DNA of 10,357 bases from Lachnospiraceae bacterium (GTDB lineage Bacteria; Bacillota; Clostridia; Lachnospirales; Lachnospiraceae), in NCBI GenBank assembly GCA_009774155.1, contig VSNE01000070.1, forward strand, positions 1 through 10,357. The letters are read 5' to 3'. The stretch's first letter is position 1; each line of letters begins with the position of its first letter. The position numbers and the translations under genes are program-made. Shown one piece after another: positions 6,788 to 10,357 of this stretch. Under the pieces are notes generated by a model. It saw only the letters and a list, made by a program, of their open reading frames with translations. It did not search any database and was not told the origin of the DNA.

Positions 6788-9700
6788 TTACTGTTTTTCT
6801 ACTCCAAGGGTCACGGTTTCCCCATTGATATTCCATTCCTTCGTATATCCCTTTGCATCCTCAAAACGGATATCCACTGCCAGTACATCATTCTGAATCT
6901 GTCCATGGTACTTTTTCATAAACTCCGCAATTCTGCCATTGCCAATGCTGTACAGGACGATCTTATCCATAACTTCAAAACCAGCTTCCTTCCTCATGGT
7001 CTGAACCTTACTGATAATCTCACGGACAAAGCCTTCTTCCATCAGCTCTTCACTCAGATTCGTATCCAGCACAACCGTCACATTGCTGTCCGCCTCGGTC
7101 ACATAGCCTTCCATCTGAGCAGTATCAATGAGCAAATCCTCTTTCGATAATACCACGTTCTGCCCATTGATGTCAAATGACAGACTTCCAGCCTCTTCCA
7201 GAGTCTTCATCGCTTCTTTTCCGTTGATCTCTGATAAATACTGGCGGATACCGTTTAACAGCTTTCCGTATTTTGGCCCCACCGTCTTTAGCTGGGGCTT
7301 GAATGTATAATTGGTAAAACCGCTTAGGTCCTCTTTAAACACTACCTGTTTAACATTCAGCTCATCCGCGATGATATTTCTGTACAATTCATCCAGCTCC
7401 TTGTCCGCACGGACATACATGGTTCCGATTGGCTGGCGGTTCTTGATATTTGCCGTATTACGCGCCGCCCGTCCCATAACGACAATGTCCAGAATTTCTT
7501 CCATGGCAGCTTCCAGGTTCTTGTCGATCATTTCCTTATTTACCGCGGGGAAATCACACAGGTGCACGCTCTCCGGTTCATTTTTATCAATACTGCACAC
7601 CAGATTGCGGTAAATATCTTCTGTCATAAACGGAATCATCGGAGCTGCAGCCTTGGAGATCGTTACGAGAGCAGTATACAGCGTCATATATGCGTTGATC
7701 TTATCCTGCTCCATTCCCTTTGCCCAGAAGCGCTCACGGCTTCTCCTCACATACCAGTTGCTCATCTCATCCACAAATTCCTGAAGTGCCCTGGCTGCCT
7801 CCGGGATACGGTAATGCTCCAGATCATCGTCCACTTCACCCACTACGGTATTTAATTTAGACAGAAGCCATTTGTCCATAACAGACAAGGACGCATAATC
7901 CAGGGTGTATTTCGTCGCGTCAAATTCATCGATGTTCGCATACAGCACGAAGAATGCGTAGGTATTCCACAAAGTACCCATGAATTTACGCTGTCCTTCC
8001 TGCACCGCCCTGCCGTGGAAACGGTTCGGAAGCCACGGGGCGCTGTTAATGTAAAAATACCAGCGGATTGCATCTGCCCCGTAAGTAGCCAGCGCGTCAA
8101 AGGGATCTACCGCATTTCCTTTGGATTTACTCATCTTCTGACCATTTTCATCCTGTACATGTCCAAGAACAATTACGTTCTCATACGGCGCTTTATTAAA
8201 TAATAAAGTAGATTCAGCCAGCAGGGAATAAAACCATCCTCTGGTCTGATCCACTGCCTCAGAGATAAACTGCGCCGGGAACTGCTGTTCAAATAGCTCT
8301 TTATTCTCAAACGGATAATGATGCTGTGCAAACGGCATGGCGCCGGAATCAAACCAGCAGTCAATCACCTCCGGCACACGCTTCATCATCTTTTTGCACT
8401 TGGGGCAGGGACAGGTAATCTCATCAATATACGGCCGGTGCAGCTCAACCGTCAGAGCCGCCTCATTGCCGCTTTTCTCTTTTAACTCCTGACGTGAACC
8501 GATGCTTTCCATATGGCCGCACGCTTCACATTCCCAGATATTCAGAGGAGTGCCCCAGTAACGGTTGCGGCTCACGCCCCAGTCCTGGACATTCTCCAGC
8601 CAGTCGCCGAAGCGGCCTTTGCCAATGCTCTCTGGAATCCAGTTGATCGTATTGTTGTTGCGGATCAGATCCTCCCTCACGGCAGTCATTTTAATAAACC
8701 AGGATTCCCTTGCATAATAAATCAGAGGAGTATCGCATCTCCAGCAATGAGGGTAGCTGTGCTCAAATTTGGGAGCATCGAACAAAAGTCCTCTCGCATC
8801 CAGATCCTTTAAAATTTCCGGGTCCGCCTTCTTTACAAATAACCCCGCAAACGGCGTATCCGCAGTCATATTGCCTTTCCCGTCTACGAGCTGTACAAAC
8901 GGCAGATCATATTTTCTTCCTACCTGGGCATCGTCCTCGCCAAATGCCGGCGCAATGTGTACAACTCCGGTACCGTCTGTCAAAGTAACATAAGAATCAC
9001 AGGTCACATAATGCCCCTTCTTATTCTGCTTTTTCGCAACTGCCGCCGCACAGTCATAGAGAGGCTCATATTCCTTGTACTCCAGATCCTTGCCTGTGTA
9101 AGTCTCCAGCACCTCATAGGCCGACGTCTCTTCCGTCCCAAGCCGGCCAAGAACCTTATCCAGCAGAGCTTCTGCCATATAATAAATATTCCCGTCCGCC
9201 GCTTTTACTTTTACATAGGTCTCCGCCGGATTCATACAGAGAGCCACATTAGACGGCAGCGTCCACGGAGTCGTGGTCCATGCCAGAATATAAGCGTCCT
9301 CGTCCTTTACCTTAAAACGAACGACTGCGGAACGTTCCTTTACATCCTTATAGCCCTGCGCCACCTCATGGGAGGACAGCGGGGTTCCGCAGCGGGGACA
9401 GTAAGGAACAATTTTAAATCCCTTATACAAAAGCCCCTTATCCCAGATCGTCTTTAAAGCCCACCACTCGGATTCGATAAAATCATCGTGATAGGTAACA
9501 TACGGGTCCGCCATATCCGCCCAGAAACCGACGGTGCCGGAGAAATCCTCCCACATCCCCTTATATTTCCAGACGCTTTCCTTACACTTGGAGATAAACG
9601 GATCTAGTCCGTATTCTTCTATCTGTTCCTTGCCGTCCAGCCCCAGAAGCTTTTCCACCTCCAGCTCCACCGGAAGCCCGTGGGTATCCCAGCCTGCCTT

Positions 9701-9943
9701 TCTCGGAACCATATATCCCTTCATTGTACGGTATCTTGGAATCATATCCTTGATTACACGGGTCAGCACATGACCAATGTGCGGCTTCCCGTTTGCTGTC
9801 GGCGGGCCATCATAAAAAGTATAGGCAGGACTCCCTTTCCGCCTTTCCATACTTTTTCTGAAGGTATCATTTTCTTTCCAGAACTTTTCGACTTCTTTTT
9901 CCCGTTCTACAAAGTTCATATCTGTGTTGACTTTGCTATACAT
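6788..9943 (-). CDS. ileS: Isoleucyl-tRNA synthetase, type 2 (eukaryote-like) form
   Basis: A 1051-residue class I synthetase that charges tRNA(Ile) with isoleucine. Visible elements: the ATP-binding HIGH motif (55-58) in PPTANGKPHIGHVLTR; the Cys pair YCPRCG (about 181-186); the CP1 editing domain with WTTTPWTLPSN (222-232), which clears mischarged valine; further Cys pairs (HCWRC, CEAC, CPCPKC); the KMSKS loop (603-607); and a long anticodon-binding and C-terminal region. The text around HIGH, the length beyond 1000 residues and the absence of the C-terminal Cys-rich zinc finger of ordinary bacterial IleRS indicate IleRS2, a form generally resistant to mupirocin. HIGH is not altered, unlike reported hyper-resistant variants. 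The ATG at 9943 follows AAGGAGG (9959-9953) by 9 nt. It is first in the unit with glgP and controlled by a T-box leader. Confidence 0.97.
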   Translation of the reverse strand: MYSKVNTDMNFVEREKEVEKFWKENDTFRKSMERRKGSPAYTFYDGPPTANGKPHIGHVLTRVIKDMIPRYRTMKGYMVPRKAGWDTHGLPVELEVEKLLGLDGKEQIEEYGLDPFISKCKESVWKYKGMWEDFSGTVGFWADMADPYVTYHDDFIESEWWALKTIWDKGLLYKGFKIVPYCPRCGTPLSSHEVAQGYKDVKERSAVVRFKVKDEDAYILAWTTTPWTLPSNVALCMNPAETYVKVKAADGNIYYMAEALLDKVLGRLGTEETSAYEVLETYTGKDLEYKEYEPLYDCAAAVAKKQNKKGHYVTCDSYVTLTDGTGVVHIAPAFGEDDAQVGRKYDLPFVQLVDGKGNMTADTPFAGLFVKKADPEILKDLDARGLLFDAPKFEHSYPHCWRCDTPLIYYARESWFIKMTAVREDLIRNNNTINWIPESIGKGRFGDWLENVQDWGVSRNRYWGTPLNIWECEACGHMESIGSRQELKEKSGNEAALTVELHRPYIDEITCPCPKCKKMMKRVPEVIDCWFDSGAMPFAQHHYPFENKELFEQQFPAQFISEAVDQTRGWFYSLLAESTLLFNKAPYENVIVLGHVQDENGQKMSKSKGNAVDPFDALATYGADAIRWYFYINSAPWLPNRFHGRAVQEGQRKFMGTLWNTYAFFVLYANIDEFDATKYTLDYASLSVMDKWLLSKLNTVVGEVDDDLEHYRIPEAARALQEFVDEMSNWYVRRSRERFWAKGMEQDKINAYMTLYTALVTISKAAAPMIPFMTEDIYRNLVCSIDKNEPESVHLCDFPAVNKEMIDKNLEAAMEEILDIVVMGRAARNTANIKNRQPIGTMYVRADKELDELYRNIIADELNVKQVVFKEDLSGFTNYTFKPQLKTVGPKYGKLLNGIRQYLSEINGKEAMKTLEEAGSLSFDINGQNVVLSKEDLLIDTAQMEGYVTEADSNVTVVLDTNLSEELMEEGFVREIISKVQTMRKEAGFEVMDKIVLYSIGNGRIAEFMKKYHGQIQNDVLAVDIRFEDAKGYTKEWNINGETVTLGVEKQ

Positions 9944-9969
9944 TTTTGAAAACCTCCTTACATTTTAAT

Positions 9970-9998
9970 AAAATCCCGCAGACAAAATTTCTCCGGGA
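9970..9998 (-). terminator. Second terminator-like hairpin just before the ileS ribosome binding site
   Basis: On the minus strand TCCCG (9998-9994) pairs with CGGGA (9978-9974). After a G-G mismatch, AGA pairs with TCT around an AATTTTG loop. TTTTATT follows (from 9973). It lies 5 nt beyond the T-run of the T-box terminator and ends about 10 nt before the ribosome binding site. It may be a backup terminator, an mRNA-stabilising hairpin or chance. Confidence 0.4.
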
Positions 9999-10003
9999 CA
10001 AAC

Positions 10004-10034
10004 AAAAAAGCTCCGCCCTGTAACAGGACGAAGC
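10004..10034 (-). terminator. Intrinsic terminator of the T-box leader
   Basis: On the minus strand GCTTCGTCCTG (10034-10024) pairs with CAGGGCGGAGC (10020-10010), 11 bp including two G-U pairs, with a TTA loop and six T (10009-10004). It should form when tRNA(Ile) is charged, stopping transcription before ileS. Its 5' arm and loop are used by the proposed antiterminator. Confidence 0.92.
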
Positions 10035-10255
10035 CATTAGAGACTCGTTTATCAACCACCTCTTACCACATACTGTCATATGCGTTCCCTGTAACGGCAG
10101 AATACCGTCAGTGCCTACTTGCTCCGCTTTCAGCCTGCAGCTCAGAAGTGATATTCAAAAACAGGTACTTTTACCGGACTTCCACCTGCTCCGGTTCGCT
10201 GAAAATTTCCACTGTTTCCTACTGTCTTCGTCAAAGCCTTTGTTCTCTTTTCACA
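10004..10255 (-). promoter_or_regulatory. T-box riboswitch leader, tRNA(Ile)-specific (AUC specifier)
   Basis: A transcription-attenuation leader that senses uncharged tRNA(Ile) and permits ileS expression. Minus-strand elements in order: stem I base GCTTT (10237-10233) with AAAGC (10130-10126); the GACGAAGACAGTA block, whose GAAG pairs with CTTC (10148-10145); the distal hairpin ACCGGA (10195-10190) with TCCGGT (10178-10173) carrying GGTGGAAG in its loop; the specifier loop GAATATCAC with codon ATC at 10152-10150, an isoleucine codon; AGTAGGC; a small hairpin around ACGG/CCGT; and the T-box TGGT (10058-10055), complementary to an ACCA acceptor end. The proposed antiterminator pairs GTAAGAGG (10066-10059) with CCTGTTAC (10027-10020), one mismatch, and ACGA (10048-10045) with TCGT (10031-10028). 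It overlaps the terminator stem and so excludes it. The start near 10255 is inferred from the promoter. Confidence 0.93.
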
Positions 10256-10261
10256 TCTGCC

Positions 10262-10291
10262 ATTATAAAGTCGAATTCTCTCGTTTGTCAA
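10262..10291 (-). promoter_or_regulatory. Sigma-A-type promoter of the ileS-glgP unit
   Basis: On the minus strand a perfect TTGACA (10291-10286) is separated by 18 nt from a perfect TATAAT (10267-10262). Transcription would begin near 10255, just before stem I of the T-box leader. A promoter this strong suits a gene controlled afterwards by attenuation. Confidence 0.92.
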
Positions 10292-10357
10292 GGCTTTTAG
10301 AGTTCTTTTCTTCAACGATTCTTAATCTTTCTGAACTTTTTCTTTCCTCCCTTGCAC
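10292..10357. other. Sequence upstream of the ileS promoter, no assignable gene
   Basis: A-rich on the minus strand with short inverted repeats such as GATT/AATC. One minus-strand frame stays open from the window edge to a stop at about 10263, reading as a charged Arg/Glu/Lys-rich peptide; another ends at 10322. Either could be the C-terminal tail of an upstream gene (divIVA often precedes ileS in Firmicutes), but the open frame would run through the promoter and too little is visible to assign it. Confidence 0.3.

Noticed and set aside
10039..10064. Alternative antiterminator pairing AGAG with CTCT
   Set aside because: The helix would not overlap the terminator stem, so it could not prevent termination; the GTAAGAGG/CCTGTTAC pairing does and gives the expected two-helix layout.
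10263..10357. Partial minus-strand open frame from the window edge, possibly a coiled-coil (DivIVA-like) tail
   Set aside because: Only about 30 codons are visible, it runs through a perfect TTGACA/TATAAT promoter, and no motif supports it.

Overview
This looks like chromosomal DNA from an endospore-forming Clostridia-type Firmicute, possibly of the Lachnospiraceae. That placement is inference. It rests on strong GGAGG-type ribosome binding sites, a tRNA(Ile)-type T-box leader, an adjacent spoIID-spoIIQ pair, intrinsic terminators and moderate GC content. I see no mobile element, CRISPR array, rRNA or tRNA gene.

Layout from left to right. A terminator at 37-65 ends a minus-strand DEAD-box RNA helicase with a C-terminal DbpA-type RNA-binding domain (82-1698). 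An AT-rich divergent intergenic region (1699-1834) contains a perfect 15-nt palindrome. It leads into a plus-strand seven-helix membrane protein of the hemolysin III/PAQR/TrhA family (1835-2482). This gene converges on a minus-strand sporulation pair, with a long hairpin between them. The pair is spoIID (3387-4202), a SpoIID-like cell-wall glycosidase, followed by spoIIQ (2562-3356), a LytM-fold engulfment/channel protein. A sigma-E-like promoter lies before spoIID. A near-perfect sigma-F-like promoter lies inside the last codons of spoIID and drives spoIIQ.

Right of a strong hairpin terminator (4271-4298) is a minus-strand unit of ileS (isoleucyl-tRNA synthetase, 6788-9943) and glgP (glycogen phosphorylase, 4309-6774), only 13 nt apart. 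The unit is headed by a sigma-A-type promoter (10262-10291) and a complete T-box leader with an AUC (Ile) specifier, an antiterminator with an enlarged bulge, an intrinsic terminator and a second terminator-like hairpin. The sequence predicts that uncharged tRNA(Ile) induces the synthetase and, by read-through, glycogen phosphorylase.

Most of the window is housekeeping and sporulation biology rather than a new system. The points most worth a second look are the compartment-specific promoter pair in spoIID/spoIIQ, the loss of metal ligands in SpoIIQ and divergence of the SpoIID active-site block, the placement of glycogen breakdown under an isoleucine T-box, the atypical antiterminator, and the type-2 (eukaryote-like, typically mupirocin-resistant) IleRS.
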